Positions 17,101 through 24,428 of a DNA stretch of 37,389 nucleotides are shown here, one piece after another. Every line of letters starts with the position of its first letter. The stretch's first letter is position 1. A program made the translations under genes and the position numbers. Under the pieces are notes generated by a model, which was given only the letters and a program-made list of their open reading frames with translations, ran no database searches and was not told the DNA's origin. Source of the DNA: Rickettsia typhi (GTDB lineage Bacteria > Pseudomonadota > Alphaproteobacteria > Rickettsiales > UBA1997); the NCBI GenBank assembly GCA_945862535.1, contig CAMAYG010000015.1, positions 1-37,389 on the forward strand, written 5' to 3'.

Positions 17101-18035
17101 GCGGTGGCGATGGACCAAAAACTCCAGAAGGAGGCGATGGACCAGAAGAAGGCGGTGGCGATGGACCAAAAACTCCAGAAGTTCCTAAAGACGGGCCAGG
17201 TGGCGATGTGCCAAAAACTCCAGAAGTTCCTAAAGACGGGCCAGGTGGCGGTGTGCCAAAAACTCCAGAAGTTCCTAAAGACATGCCAGGTGGCGGTGGC
17301 AATAACAAGGCTCCAGATGGAGATCGCGAGATGAATAAGGATGGTTTTGTTGAAGAGGCAGGTATTAAAGAGGAAGATCGCGAGATGAATAAGGATGGTT
17401 TTGTTGAAAAGGCAGATATTAAAGAGGAAGATCGCGAGATGAATAAGGATGATTTTGTTGAAAAGGCAGATATTAAAGAGGAAGATGATGGCGGAGAAGG
17501 AGGTAGTGGCGACAATGATTCCGATGCTTCAACGGTTGCAACTGAGCAAGATAAAGAAGAGACTCCAGAAGTTAAGCCAGAAGAAATTAATCAGATTAAT
17601 CAAAATACTCAACAGCAAAAAGAAGATAGGCCGATGCAGGAGCAGTCTTTGGCTACTAAAGTTGATGGTGGAGCAAGGGTGAGTGATGATAAATATTTTT
17701 CTAACTATTACAAATCCAACAACAAGGCCGTAAGAAATGCCCTGAAAGATTTTGTAATGGATGGTAAGGGTAAAAATTCTTCATCGATAAACCAGATTCA
17801 AGATATGAAGAAAGAGTATCTAGCGGTTCTTAACGATAAAGGTAACTCTAAAGGCGAGAGGGCTAAAGCCTTAGATTCTCTCAAGGCTGTTAACAAGGCG
17901 GTAGACACCGCTTTTGGCGACGGCGGAGTGCAAAAGAGCGAGCAAAAATTCCTTAAGAAAGAAACTGTAAGAGCCGATATGTTAAGAACTAGCGATAAAG
18001 ATTTACAAAGATTCGCTAAAGAGTTAGAGGAATAA
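14115..18035 (+). CDS. virB6: VirB6/TrbL family type IV secretion protein with long repeat-rich tail
   Basis: 1306 residues. A signal-like hydrophobic segment (about 32-55) is followed by a large Cys-rich, probably periplasmic, region (about 60-535). The VirB6 membrane core is about 545-880: IMLILSVVFMGIKILLG, LLLLYVAKIGLIIYFVLGDAW, ALSETMTDI, then VIRAAQIVITSTIAIVLLVYISPLAIVAGFF with LSQLLGMALQPMIVFAYIGVF. It should form part of the inner-membrane channel of a Rickettsiales vir system (rvh). The final 425 residues are hydrophilic and hold two tandem-repeat blocks (15- and 18-residue units) before a charged helical end. Extended VirB6 paralogues are typical of Rickettsiales. No other vir gene is in the window; the start overlaps hisG by 8 bases. 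Confidence 0.9.
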   Translation: MSKTLQCHLAKILIYLANALTHFPRCFKLFFGRQPIFFVFFTLLIYSYNPEAVFAVEDKGPMSIVNNDADSCINGTECQVQRYSSGAKETQAVFFGDNWEVTNPVCIALVAGYKATQIALSTAADIACTNAVDPQQITWKQGLLAGIGLSPLAFSGFFKQIKACPTNPACCVAASSFLASLFAIATANGILYGVSKEAYDNNVICGNSWLSWSNQSDNNNNKAKTCRQGAYKGSVKKQLSDCFSSGASKLCGDRAITNENYRSFIYGGIEYEDNRSSDACKNPENWSSAEKMAKLGYNSENQRYYFTGPGQTPVFACYRFYSSNKNDVDMQTAYNCCKKASQNLTCITKISTASLPDSSNDYSYSTCVAGQKCNLVGITYDVQKSTASPNRICVSSYSLCPDNHLLGGGTETKKYSGTTKEVSAQTVTNYCQYLKHCTLIPPEPYVKDISSPDSFISQACRDMKGDTQNKYQFTFKFVRGNNFSAPLVQCFKETAENIFFNRAGYSKCRDAEEESIKDVCKSGYQFKKGDPLTKDSVFVKISNSFRDIVKIMLILSVVFMGIKILLGTQPEKKLLLLYVAKIGLIIYFVLGDAWQTMFMKGVFALSETMTDITMQISESTDPKKLDGCQFPRFNYSEESDIVNPKYPPGKEYLRVWDILDCKLAKAIGFAPDVTVPNLIKIILPAIFSSFLAVGGIFFVVAVVFFGLLFFSIVIRAAQIVITSTIAIVLLVYISPLAIVAGFFDKTKEAFNSWLSQLLGMALQPMIVFAYIGVFVTVFDAVVVGKDVSFTKSGKDPVSITCGEVAKKTSIYCMFNFVEFAESINDSSGSSGSNILGLPSFWILQDVLGDSLAKSIQLFKCLLILFVFFNAFDHIPSLAVALVGGVKINAKNEIDSMGIAKKVGGGMFAAAKAGSFATGKAFKKAGDSFSEMRTPLPKKGGDDKKDSPDLKGDDALIGAGEKKPEVKPSGPEGDGPEEGGGGDVPKTPEGGGDDKEGGGDGPKTPEGGDGPEEGGGDGPKTPEVPKDGPGGDVPKTPEVPKDGPGGGVPKTPEVPKDMPGGGGNNKAPDGDREMNKDGFVEEAGIKEEDREMNKDGFVEKADIKEEDREMNKDDFVEKADIKEEDDGGEGGSGDNDSDASTVATEQDKEETPEVKPEEINQINQNTQQQKEDRPMQEQSLATKVDGGARVSDDKYFSNYYKSNNKAVRNALKDFVMDGKGKNSSSINQIQDMKKEYLAVLNDKGNSKGERAKALDSLKAVNKAVDTAFGDGGVQKSEQKFLKKETVRADMLRTSDKDLQRFAKELEE
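17160..17294 (+). repeat. 45-bp tandem repeat x3 in virB6
   Basis: Copies at 17160-17204, 17205-17249 and 17250-17294 encode a 15-residue unit close to DVPKTPEVPKDGPGG. Degenerate upstream relatives (GGGDGPKTPEGG) reach back to about 17030. The unit length keeps the frame. Confidence 0.93.
17322..17483 (+). repeat. 54-bp tandem repeat x3 in virB6
   Basis: Copies at 17322-17375, 17376-17429 and 17430-17483 encode an 18-residue acidic unit, DREMNKDGFVEKADIKEE with few changes. The near identity of the DNA suggests recent expansion. Confidence 0.93.
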
Positions 18036-18052
18036 TAATAACCGTATAATTT

Positions 18053-19213
18053 ATGACGACAAACTATCACAAATTGAACAAAATAGAAATTACCGAGAAA
18101 TTAATTAAAGATCACAATTTAACTGCCGAGGAATATGATAAAATCCTTGCAATTCTTGGTCGTGAGCCAACAATTACCGAGCTTGGAATTTTTTCGGCAA
18201 TGTGGTCGGAGCATTGTTCCTATAAATCAACTAAAAAATGGCTTAAAACAATGCACACCAAAGCCCCGTGGGTTATTTGTGGCCCTGGTGAAAATGCTGG
18301 GGTAATCGATATTGGCGACAATCAAGCGGTGGTTTTTAAAATGGAAAGCCATAATCATCCATCTTTTATCGAGCCTTATCAGGGAGCGGCTACTGGAGTT
18401 GGTGGTATTATGCGAGATGTTTTTACCATGGGAGCAAGGCCAATTGCTAATTTAAATGCCTTAAGATTTGGCGATGTTAATCACCATAAAACTAAGCAGT
18501 TAATTAACGGTGTAGTTTCTGGAATTGGTGGCTATGGTAATTGTGTTGGGGTGCCAACGGTAGGGGGTGAAGTAACTTTCGACAGTAGCTACAACGGCAA
18601 TATTATTGTTAATGCCATGACAGTTGGTCTAGCAGAAAAAGACAAAATTTTCTATTCGGCCGCCAGTCAAATTGGAGCTGTTGTGGTATATATTGGGGCA
18701 AAAACAGGCAGAGATGGCATCAATGGTGCAGTGATGGCATCGGACGAATTTAAAGAAGGCGATGAAGATAAAAGGCCAACAGTGCAAGTAGGAGACCCTT
18801 TTACCGAGAAATTATTGCTAGAAGCCTGTTTAGAGCTAATGCAACACGATTGTATTTTATCTATTCAGGATATGGGGGCGGCTGGTCTTACCTCTTCTTC
18901 ATTTGAAATGTCGGGGAAGGGAGGCACTGGTATCGAGCTTAATCTTGAAAAAGTGCCACAGCGAGAAAGTGGCATGACCCCTTACGAAATCATGCTTTCA
19001 GAGAGTCAGGAAAGGATGCTAATGATAATAAAGCCAGAAAAAACCAGCTTTGCCCGCCAAATCTTCGATAAATATGAGCTAGATTTTGCAGTAATTGGCA
19101 TTGTCAACGATAGTGGCAGGGTTACAATAAAAATGGATGGCAAAATTTATGCCGATATTCCATCTTTACCACTTTCAGAAAATGCTCCCGAATATGACCG
19201 CCCCTTTATTTAG
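18053..19213 (+). CDS. purL: PurL, N-terminal half only (FGAM synthase)
   Basis: PurL converts FGAR to FGAM in purine synthesis. These 386 residues match the first half of the small-type enzyme (about 730 residues): [22 protein letters not shown] (His54 of the SEHCSYK motif), [10 protein letters not shown] (98-106), [55 protein letters not shown] and SESQERML. The frame ends in [11 protein letters not shown] and TAG, exactly where the first AIR-synthase-like repeat ends, and the next 170 bases do not encode the second half. The preserved half shows no internal damage. Either the C-terminal half is a separate gene elsewhere, or this is a decayed gene whose 3' part was lost. It begins 17 bases after virB6. 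Confidence 0.9.
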   Translation: MTTNYHKLNKIEITEKLIKDHNLTAEEYDKILAILGREPTITELGIFSAMWSEHCSYKSTKKWLKTMHTKAPWVICGPGENAGVIDIGDNQAVVFKMESHNHPSFIEPYQGAATGVGGIMRDVFTMGARPIANLNALRFGDVNHHKTKQLINGVVSGIGGYGNCVGVPTVGGEVTFDSSYNGNIIVNAMTVGLAEKDKIFYSAASQIGAVVVYIGAKTGRDGINGAVMASDEFKEGDEDKRPTVQVGDPFTEKLLLEACLELMQHDCILSIQDMGAAGLTSSSFEMSGKGGTGIELNLEKVPQRESGMTPYEIMLSESQERMLMIIKPEKTSFARQIFDKYELDFAVIGIVNDSGRVTIKMDGKIYADIPSLPLSENAPEYDRPFI

Positions 19214-19330
19214 CAGTCTTATTTAATATTCTTGTTTAAGGGTTTTTAAGGTTTTGATTTAAGATTTTCTTCAAAGGCTCTGTTTAAAGTTTTTTCTTAA
19301 GTTTTCTCTCAAGTTTTTTCTATTTGAAAT

Positions 19331-19359
19331 TTGCCTAATTTTCTAGATTTTGCTAGAAT
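19331..19359 (+). promoter_or_regulatory. Predicted pstB promoter
   Basis: TTGCCT (19331-19336), a 17-base spacer and TAGAAT (19354-19359) preceded by TGC, an extended -10. The start would be near 19366, leaving a leader of about 20 bases before the pstB ATG. Confidence 0.4.
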
Positions 19360-19386
19360 TTTTGACAATAACCAGCAATTAATTAT

Positions 19387-20178
19387 ATGAATTTTTCCGA
19401 TCCCAAAGATTTTAATGGCGATAAATTTCTTATTACCGCAAAAAATGTTAATTTATTTTATGGCTTAAAGCAGGTTTTATTCGATGTTAATTTAGAATTT
19501 AATAAATTTGGTGTTACCGCCTTAATTGGGCCGTCTGGCTGTGGCAAATCTTCTTTTTTGCGGTGTTTAAACCGTATGAACGACACTATAGAGGGCTGTA
19601 GGGTAGAGGGCGACATCGCTATAGATGGCCACAATACTTATGCACCAAATGTCGATTTAGTGTTGCTTCGAGCTTCCGTTGGCATGGTTTTTCAGAAGCC
19701 GAATCCTTTTCTTAAGTCTATTTACGAAAATATTGCATATGGCCCAAGGATTCACGGGCTTTTCCGCAATAAAAGGCATCTTGATGAAATTGTTGAAGAT
19801 AGCCTGATTAAAGCGGGGCTTTGGCAAGAAGTAAAGGACCGTCTAGCCGACCAAGCAACATCTCTTTCTGGGGGTCAGCAACAAAGGCTTTGCATCGCAA
19901 GAACTATTGCCATAAAGCCAGAAATTATCCTAATGGACGAGCCTTGTTCTGCCCTAGACCCAATTGCAACCGCTAAAATAGAAGAATTAATCGACGAGCT
20001 AAAAAGCAAATTCACCATCATAATCGTGACTCACTCAATGCAACAGGCCGCCAGAGTTTCGCATCGCACCGCATTTTTTCATTTAGGTAGAATTATCGAA
20101 TATGACACTACCGATAAAATCTTTACTAACCCATCTTCACAAAAAACCCAAGACTACATTACTGGCAGATTTGGCTAA
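19387..20178 (+). CDS. pstB: Phosphate ABC transporter ATP-binding protein PstB
   Basis: 263 residues, full length for the family. Walker [10 protein letters not shown] at 48-56 in the PstB-specific context [22 protein letters not shown]-loop [24 protein letters not shown]; signature [17 protein letters not shown]; Walker [24 protein letters not shown]-loop [14 protein letters not shown]. The C-terminus [26 protein letters not shown] is typical of PstB. It powers the PstSCA phosphate importer in the inner membrane. The partner genes are not next to it, so the transporter is encoded at a scattered locus or has another make-up. It is preceded by a 173-base AT-rich gap after purL. Confidence 0.95.
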   Translation: MNFSDPKDFNGDKFLITAKNVNLFYGLKQVLFDVNLEFNKFGVTALIGPSGCGKSSFLRCLNRMNDTIEGCRVEGDIAIDGHNTYAPNVDLVLLRASVGMVFQKPNPFLKSIYENIAYGPRIHGLFRNKRHLDEIVEDSLIKAGLWQEVKDRLADQATSLSGGQQQRLCIARTIAIKPEIILMDEPCSALDPIATAKIEELIDELKSKFTIIIVTHSMQQAARVSHRTAFFHLGRIIEYDTTDKIFTNPSSQKTQDYITGRFG

Positions 20179-20227
20179 TGAAACTTAGCGATCGGGCAAA
20201 TATCTTAGGCTTCCCTAAGATGTATTT

Positions 20228-20330
20228 ACTATCTGTGGACCTTTGCAACTTGTGCGAAGATGACGGCTGAGGGAACCATGGACCTTCGTAAGCTTCGCAG
20301 AAAGGATGACGACGGGGGTAGGATCCGTAG
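20228..20330. repeat. Dispersed palindromic repeat copies between pstB and the ABC-F gene
   Basis: Two degenerate copies: GCAACTTGTGCGAAGATGACGG (about 20246-20267) and GACCTTCGTAAGCTTCGCAGAAAGGATGACGACGGGGG (20281-20317). The end GGATGACGACGGGGG is identical to that of the copy at 1123-1137. They fill the space between the convergent pstB and ABC-F genes. Confidence 0.7.
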
Positions 20331-20343
20331 CAATAAAATCAGC

Positions 20344-21834
20344 TTAACTATCTTGCCAGCCAATTCTTTTGAGGAAGAAGTGGTAAGAATCTTCGAAGGT
20401 GAAGGTTTTGTCGTTGTCAAAAATGATTAATTTATCGGCAATTTTATTAAGGAAGCCCTCGTCATGGGTTACCATAATTACCGCTCCGGCAAAGCTTTTA
20501 ATTGCCTGCATTAAAGAGTCGCAAGATTCCATATCGAGGTGATTCGTTGGCTCGTCTAGTAGTAGTAAATTAGCTCCTTTAAGCAATATTTTTCCAAGCA
20601 TTACTCGGCTTCTTTCGCCACCAGAAAGCACTCCAATTTTTTTGTGGGCAAGGTCCCCGGCAAACATCATCTGTCCGCAAACTTGACGAACCCTCATTAT
20701 AGGTAATTTTTCGTCGACCTTTTGTAATTCTTCATATATCGATAGCTTAGGGTCTAGTCTGTCGATATTCATTTGTCCAAAATAGCCAATTTCAACCTTG
20801 CCATTAACCTTAACTTCTCCTTTATCTGCTTGCAAGTCTTGAAATATTAGCCTAAGCAATGTCGACTTACCTTTGCCGTTTTTACCAATGATGCAGATTT
20901 TTTCGCCATTGGCAATTTTAAACGATAATTTATCGATTAGTTTTTTTTCTGGAATGTAGCCAAAACTAACATTTTCTGCTTCAACCATCTGCTCTTTAGT
21001 GTTATAATTAGTGTAGCTGAATTCGAAATCGAGATTTTCAACATTTTCTAGTTTTTCTTTAACATCAATTTTTTCGAGCATTTTAACTCGGGATTGCACT
21101 CTGCTTGCTTGGCTGGCCTTGGCTCCGAAGCGATCTATCCATTCTTGGGTTTTTTGCCGTTGTTTTTCTTCGTTCACCCGAGTTTTTTCATAAATTTCTT
21201 CCGCTAAAGCAATTTTTTCCTTAATGCCTTGAGTATTGCCTGCAACTTTACGGAAAGTTTTGCGATGAATAATAAGGCTATGAGTTATGATGCTGTCCAT
21301 AAAGGAGCGATCGTGGGTTATTAATATTAATTCGCCTTGCCATTCTTGTAAAAATTCTTTAAGCCAGCGAATAGAATGGATGTCGAGATAATTTGTTGGC
21401 TCGTCTAATAGCAACATCTGAGGCTCGGCAAGAAGCAATTTTGCCAAATTTAACTTTACTTGATAACCGCCAGAGAAATTTTGCGGGTTTTTTTCTAGGT
21501 CGGCAGTGCTAAAGCCAAGGCCGTAGAGGATATTTTCCCCTTTCCAAGATTCGTGCTCTCTTTCCTCGGTAAGAACAGAGCAGATCTCTTCCATGACCGT
21601 GTTGCAATTAAAGTGAATATGTTGCTCGAGATAGCCAACTCTGTAGCCTTTAGGGGCTTCGATCGTTCCGCTATCTGGCTCGAGCTTCTTTAGCATTAAT
21701 TTGAGAAATGTCGATTTGCCACTGCCATTTCTGCCAATTAAGCCAATTTTTTCGCAGGAATTGATGATAAAATTAGCATCATAAAAAACATCTCTGCCAT
21801 TGAAAGATATAGATAAATCCTTAGCTTTAATCAT
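20344..21834 (-). CDS. ABC-F family ATPase
   Basis: 496 residues with two ABC domains and no membrane segments. Domain 1: Walker A GRNGSGKST (34-42), signature NFSGGYQVKLNLAKLLL, Walker B MLLLDEPTNYLDI, ILITHDRSFM. Domain 2: GKNGKGKST, VLSGGERSRVMLGKILL, LLLLDEPTNHLDM, VIMVTHDEGFL. A charged linker (about 215-285) between them is the P-site tRNA-interaction motif region of ABC-F proteins. These act on ribosomes, easing stalled translation or protecting against antibiotics; some have unclear roles. The subfamily cannot be fixed by eye. It has no C-terminal coiled-coil extension. No Shine-Dalgarno sequence precedes the ATG. Confidence 0.92.
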   Translation of the reverse strand: MIKAKDLSISFNGRDVFYDANFIINSCEKIGLIGRNGSGKSTFLKLMLKKLEPDSGTIEAPKGYRVGYLEQHIHFNCNTVMEEICSVLTEEREHESWKGENILYGLGFSTADLEKNPQNFSGGYQVKLNLAKLLLAEPQMLLLDEPTNYLDIHSIRWLKEFLQEWQGELILITHDRSFMDSIITHSLIIHRKTFRKVAGNTQGIKEKIALAEEIYEKTRVNEEKQRQKTQEWIDRFGAKASQASRVQSRVKMLEKIDVKEKLENVENLDFEFSYTNYNTKEQMVEAENVSFGYIPEKKLIDKLSFKIANGEKICIIGKNGKGKSTLLRLIFQDLQADKGEVKVNGKVEIGYFGQMNIDRLDPKLSIYEELQKVDEKLPIMRVRQVCGQMMFAGDLAHKKIGVLSGGERSRVMLGKILLKGANLLLLDEPTNHLDMESCDSLMQAIKSFAGAVIMVTHDEGFLNKIADKLIIFDNDKTFTFEDSYHFFLKRIGWQDS

Positions 21835-21970
21835 TTGAACCGTTAATTAATTATTAAAATTTCGATATTATAAATACCGCCTTGGTTAATGTCAAATATT
21901 CTTTTACCGTTCTTTAGTGTTAATGCTCTTAAAATGTGTCGCTTTGCTAATGTATTTAGGAATTTGCCGA

Positions 21971-22340
21971 TCTTCGCAACCTTCGCTTTCGCTTCGTGCG
22001 GAGGTGATAAGGTAAGTAGATCCTGCAACTTCGCTTTCGCTTCGTGCAGGATGACAAGGTAGATCCTGCAACTTCGCTTTCGCTTCGTGCAGGATGACAG
22101 CGACTTCGCGCAAGGATGACGGCAGAAGGTAGATCCTGCGAGCTTCGCTTTCGCTTCGTGCAGGATGACGGTAGAGAGCGATTTTACGGCAATAGGCGAG
22201 CCTGCTTTTTCCTGCGAACTTCCTTCTGCCGTCATCCTTTCGCGAAGCTCGCGAAGATCCATAATCGCAAAGTAAATATTTATTATTAACAGAAGCACTC
22301 ACCACGCCGTCATCCTGCACGGAGTTGCAGGATCTGCAGA
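21971..22340. repeat. Cluster of palindromic repeat copies
   Basis: A unit of 43-44 bases, AGATCCTGCAACTTCGCTTT then CGCTTCGTGCAGGATGACAAGGT, occurs at 22018-22060 and 22061-22098, with a part copy at 22101-22130 and another at 22131-22170. A diverged copy precedes at 21971-22017, and two inverted copies follow at 22224-22260 and 22306-22337. The inner CTTCGCTTTCGCTTCG is a hexamer repeat in the hairpin loop. Tandem and inverted arrangement in one place suggests spread by local duplication and flipping. Confidence 0.85.
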
Positions 22341-22433
22341 TTCCTAAATACATTGCGAAAGTTACTAATGGCAGAATCAGCCCACCCTCGCATTCACCAC
22401 AGGCTAGACCCCTTGTTGCCGATAGAATTAAAA

Positions 22434-22442
22434 GGGGGGGGG
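22434..22442. repeat. Nine-base G homopolymer
   Basis: A run of nine G in strongly AT-rich surroundings, about 58 bases past the stop of the minus-strand coiled-coil gene. Such tracts are prone to slippage; here it lies outside any supported gene. Confidence 0.85.
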
Positions 22443-22499
22443 TTTTTAACCATTTGTTGCCAGTAGAAAGGAAGGCAAGATAGGCTATTTTTACAATCT

Positions 22500-24428
22500 C
22501 TAACGTTGGCTCATCATACCCTCTTTTGCTGCTTTACCAATGCCACTAGCAGGAATCACTATATTATGGGGGTTGTTAAGCATTTCTTTCTTCTTTAGAT
22601 CATTCTTCTGTCCCCTTTGCACAAGTTGACCTTCTTTACTTAATTCATACTCCCCAGCTTTACCAACCCCTCTTTTGTTTTTTTCATTATCAATAGAAGG
22701 GAGAGTGAAGAATGCTGCTTTGGTTAGTGAGTCTAGGTCATTAATACCAATACCGTAAAAATTTTGCACATTAACTTGATTTTCTTGAAGTTTTAATTGT
22801 TGTTCTGCAATTCTTCTTTCTATTTCTTTTTTATATTTTGCAAGTTGATATTCTAAAGCCTTGCTTTTATCTTCAAGCTCCCCTTTTTTCTTTTCGAGTT
22901 CTTCTAGACGGTTTTCTTTATCTAGTTGTGAGTAATGTTTGACTTCTGCTTCTCTTATTGCTTCTGTTATTTTTACTATTGCTTTTCCTATTTCTCTTAT
23001 TGCTTCTCCTGATTTTAAATTATTTGCATCAATTTTTATTTGAGCTAATAATAAATCACTATCTAAAGCTCTTGCTTGCTCGTCTAATTTGCCAAGGATA
23101 GCTGTTTGCTCTCCAATCTTTGCATCAATATCTTTTTTCCCAAAATTATAGATTTGTTTTGCATTTTCTTCTGCCAAATTGTTCCAAACAAAGGTTAATC
23201 CTATTTCTTTTAGTGTTTCGTGCAGAACTTTTGGTTCTTTATCAGGGTTATTATTCTCTCGGAACATTTCAGTGAATTTAGCCTTTATTTCTTCTATCAA
23301 ATCATGATCAAAAGCATCTTTTTTTATAATGTCTTTTATACCTAATTCTGCAATGCTTTCTTTACAGCTAGAGGCATCGAAATTAAAAAAACTTATTATC
23401 TCATCTCCTTTCTTTACAGCAACGACCATTCTTTCATCTTCTTTTCCACTTAAGCCTTTTTCAAAACTAACAGCAATTGTATATTCTTGTGGCTGTTGCT
23501 TTATCAAAGCATCTAAATCATCTAAATCACCTAAATCATCTAAACCATCTAAATCTGAATTAAAATCATCAAGACCTTTTATTTGCAGTAGTTGAAAACA
23601 ATCCCCTCCGCTAATAAATTTTCCTTGATTATCATATTTGCTTTTTATATTTTTTAGTTGAGTTTGGCTTAATTTGTTTAATTGTTCCTTCGCTTTAACT
23701 TCATCTTCTTCTAAATCTTTTTCAGTTACATCTCTGATGATCTTCCTAAGATTTTCTTGATTTGCTTGATTTCGATTATCTTCTCCAAAAAGGAGTTCAA
23801 TAAGCCAGTCAAGAAAGCTTTTCTGTTGTGAATTTTTCATAATATTTTTTCGTTTATTGTTGTTATTGTTGTTATTGGGTGATTGTGATGATGGTGATTG
23901 ATTTCCGCCTCGCAGTTCTTGTTTTGATCTTTCGCTTGCAATTTCTGCTTCTGTATCGCTTAGCTCTAGTTTATTATTAAGATCGACGATATAAAGCTCT
24001 GGTGTGGGGATGTTTTCTAAATATATTATGGTTTCACTAGGACCACCTTGCCTAAAATTTTCGCTACTTGTCGCACTGCATCGGTTTATTTGAGTACAAA
24101 TCTCTTGAAATTGAGCACTAGGGTGAAGAAAAAAATCAAGCAAATGATAGAGGTTATTTCCAACCCTTATTACCTTGCCATGATTATTATCATTAAGTTT
24201 GTAATACTTTTTGATAATATCTTTATAAGTTTCTATATTTTTCTTTATAGCTGTTCTTATTTCTTCACTATCTGGAATTTGTTCATTTTTTACTTCAGAA
24301 ACCCAATTACTTTCCTCGAAACTAAATTTACATCTTTGATCAAAAGATTGGCAAAATAAGGATTTTTTGTTATCTTCTAAAGAATAGACATTTTTTAATT
24401 CTTGTTCGAGTATATCACGATATAACAT
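22500..24428 (-). CDS. Coiled-coil protein of unknown function, partner of the helicase-like gene
   Basis: 642 residues from the ATG at 24428, which has AAGAGG about 9 bases upstream on the minus strand; an ATG at 24470 would add 14 residues. The start overlaps the end of the upstream gene by 14 bases, so translation is probably coupled. Parts: an N-terminal region (about 1-180), an Asn/Ser-rich linker with an NNNNNNN run, a segment MKNSQQKSFLDWLIELLFGE that looks like a second protein start, a block of L-D-D repeats from a 9-base DNA repeat, a strand-rich part (EYTIAVSFEKGL...MVVAVKKGDEIISFFNF) and a long coiled coil (about 425-580). No signal peptide or catalytic motif is recognised. It could be a secreted effector or a structural partner of the 1477-residue protein. 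Confidence 0.75.
   Translation of the reverse strand: MLYRDILEQELKNVYSLEDNKKSLFCQSFDQRCKFSFEESNWVSEVKNEQIPDSEEIRTAIKKNIETYKDIIKKYYKLNDNNHGKVIRVGNNLYHLLDFFLHPSAQFQEICTQINRCSATSSENFRQGGPSETIIYLENIPTPELYIVDLNNKLELSDTEAEIASERSKQELRGGNQSPSSQSPNNNNNNNKRKNIMKNSQQKSFLDWLIELLFGEDNRNQANQENLRKIIRDVTEKDLEEDEVKAKEQLNKLSQTQLKNIKSKYDNQGKFISGGDCFQLLQIKGLDDFNSDLDGLDDLGDLDDLDALIKQQPQEYTIAVSFEKGLSGKEDERMVVAVKKGDEIISFFNFDASSCKESIAELGIKDIIKKDAFDHDLIEEIKAKFTEMFRENNNPDKEPKVLHETLKEIGLTFVWNNLAEENAKQIYNFGKKDIDAKIGEQTAILGKLDEQARALDSDLLLAQIKIDANNLKSGEAIREIGKAIVKITEAIREAEVKHYSQLDKENRLEELEKKKGELEDKSKALEYQLAKYKKEIERRIAEQQLKLQENQVNVQNFYGIGINDLDSLTKAAFFTLPSIDNEKNKRGVGKAGEYELSKEGQLVQRGQKNDLKKKEMLNNPHNIVIPASGIGKAAKEGMMSQR
23509..23553 (-). 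repeat. 9-bp tandem repeat in the coiled-coil gene
   Basis: Five units of the form TCATCTAAA on the + strand, encoding Leu-Asp-Asp-type triplets (GLDDLGDLDDLD) on the minus strand. In frame and imperfect. Confidence 0.8.

Larger units (their letters stand above)
21835..22499. other. Repeat-filled intergenic region
   Basis: 665 bases between two minus-strand genes. Open frames exist on the minus strand (21843-22298 and 21904-22353), but their sequence is the translation of the palindromic repeat (HEAKAKLQD and HPARSESE words). I do not count them as genes. The 3' part holds a nine-G run at 22434-22442 flanked by an imperfect direct repeat TTGTTGCC..TAGAA (22414 and 22454 region). Confidence 0.6.

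Noticed and set aside
16730-17515. 261-codon minus-strand frame rich in Pro and Ser
   Set aside because: It is antisense to the repeat-rich virB6 tail; low-complexity codons on the + strand remove stops from the other strand. The VirB6 frame has the family match.
18044-18049. TATAAT just before the purL ATG as a promoter
   Set aside because: It lies only 3 bases from the start codon with no good -35; transcription would begin inside the gene. Read-through from virB6 is more likely.
19255-19325. Repeated AAGTTTT..CT words after purL as a terminator or remnant of the purL second half
   Set aside because: No stem is formed and translation in three frames shows no PurL C-terminal motif; it is simple T-rich spacer.
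21971-22340. CRISPR-like array
   Set aside because: Copies are 43-44 bases head to tail with no unique spacers of constant length, some are inverted, and no cas gene is near.
21843-22353. Two overlapping minus-strand open frames of about 150 codons
   Set aside because: Their sequence is the translation of the palindromic repeat in two frames (HEAKAKLQD, HPARSESE words); there is no independent protein content.
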